Shown in pieces: positions 63,366 through 64,000 of a DNA stretch of 64,000 nt. This DNA comes from Pterois miles (Eukaryota > Chordata > Actinopteri > Perciformes > Scorpaenidae). A program made the translations under genes and the position numbers. The notes beneath the pieces were generated by a model. It had not been told where the DNA came from. It ran no database searches and worked only from the letters and a program-made list of their open reading frames with translations. Location of the stretch: assembly GCA_947000775.1 (NCBI GenBank), contig CAMQGK010000052.1, positions 25,364,501 through 25,428,500 of the forward strand, read 5' to 3'. The stretch's first letter is position 1, and every line of letters starts with the position of its first letter.

Positions 63366-64000
63366 AATGAAAAATCTGAGATGAACAGAGTTAGAAAAAC
63401 AGATGTTGACAAACTGCATAATTTGCAGGTGAAAAAGGTGATAAATCACAATATATATGCAATAAGTCCACATCACTCTTAAGATTTTGGTGTTCTGTTC
63501 GGAAACTTTTTCTTAAGTCCTTTTTTACTATTTTTGTCACTTTTTGCAAGTATGATTCAATCATGTCTTAGGTTGTTTTTTTACAATACCATCCAGATTT
63601 TCTGAGCGTCATTAGGCCACTTCTGTCTGCACCCACTCTCACAAATAAGGACTAAAATAGATGGTTGAAATCAATCTAATTTAACTCCAGGACTCTGCAA
63701 TCAAGAAGTTACTATATAAACAACGTTTTTCAGATGTGTTTCCCAAAGCCACTTTTAAAACAAGGATTAACTATTCTAAATGAAGGCTTAATCCTGATTT
63801 AATTTATACTCTGTCCAGAAACAGGCACCATTAGTTCTCGTTTAATGATGAGAGACAGACCGACTTTGTGTGTATTACCTCACACCCTGATTTTTACTGT
63901 TTTAGCAGGGCGGCTGCTGATCTAAAGTTCAAAAACACACTTCTACTTGTGGGCAATAAAGCTGTATGAGACGCAACACTATGAGAACAAGAGAGTTTTG
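63366..64000. other. no feature seen
   Basis: AT-rich noncoding sequence to the right edge of the window. Confidence 0.5.

Noticed and set aside
1..64000. CRISPR arrays, operons or phage-like modules
   Set aside because: The tandem repeats found are microsatellites or minisatellites without unique spacers, and all genes are spliced eukaryotic genes.

Overview
This window is nuclear DNA from a ray-finned (teleost, probably percomorph) fish. It is AT-rich, intron-rich and full of fish-type transposon fragments, tRNA-derived SINEs and microsatellites. It has two well-supported protein-coding genes and no sign of operons, prokaryotic genes or CRISPR.

Region 1 (1-22332, minus strand) holds most of the gene for prolyl 4-hydroxylase subunit alpha-2 (p4ha2), the collagen-modifying 2-oxoglutarate/Fe(II) dioxygenase of the endoplasmic reticulum. 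Thirteen exons with canonical GT-AG borders run from the signal-peptide exon (22233-22332) down to 556-624. The spliced frame gives 479 codons. About 55 C-terminal residues, including the distal iron-binding His and the 2-oxoglutarate-binding Lys, lie beyond the left edge. The family's mutually exclusive exon pair is present at 4152-4211 and 4015-4081, separated by a 70-base intron. The second of these carries one extra T in a T run and is out of frame. The introns contain a decayed Tc1 transposon, a 178-bp foldback element, a hAT-like MITE with a perfect 8-bp target duplication, a tRNA-derived SINE and a long direct repeat pair.

Region 2 (22333-39900) has no confident coding gene. A CpG-dense stretch at about 33120-33700 contains a good minus-strand splice donor and is a candidate promoter and 5' untranslated exon of p4ha2. 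Two weak plus-strand exon-like open frames (32722-32802 and 37044-37282) are noted but not assigned.

Region 3 (39933-43602, plus strand) is a complete five-exon gene for a 312-residue CD2/SLAM-family immunoglobulin receptor: signal peptide, V-like domain, C2-like domain with four cysteines, one membrane helix, and a short tail with one ITIM-like tyrosine motif. All its introns are phase 1. A poly(A) signal follows the stop.

Region 4 (43603-64000) is mostly repeats. It includes a pair of minus-strand exon-like segments with a canonical 87-base intron (48197-48328 and above), a full-length SINE-like repeat followed by a long ATT/AAT array, a CA microsatellite, a 22-bp minisatellite, a roughly 52-bp GGTTAGG-type minisatellite and several copies of two dispersed repeat families. 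No coding gene could be supported there.

The two genes are not functionally linked: one modifies procollagen in the ER and the other is a leukocyte surface protein. The most noteworthy points are the broken alternative exon of p4ha2, the ITIM-bearing CD2-like receptor whose start codon abuts a retroelement tail, and the unassigned spliced minus-strand transcript near 48 kb. I found no convincing new biological system.
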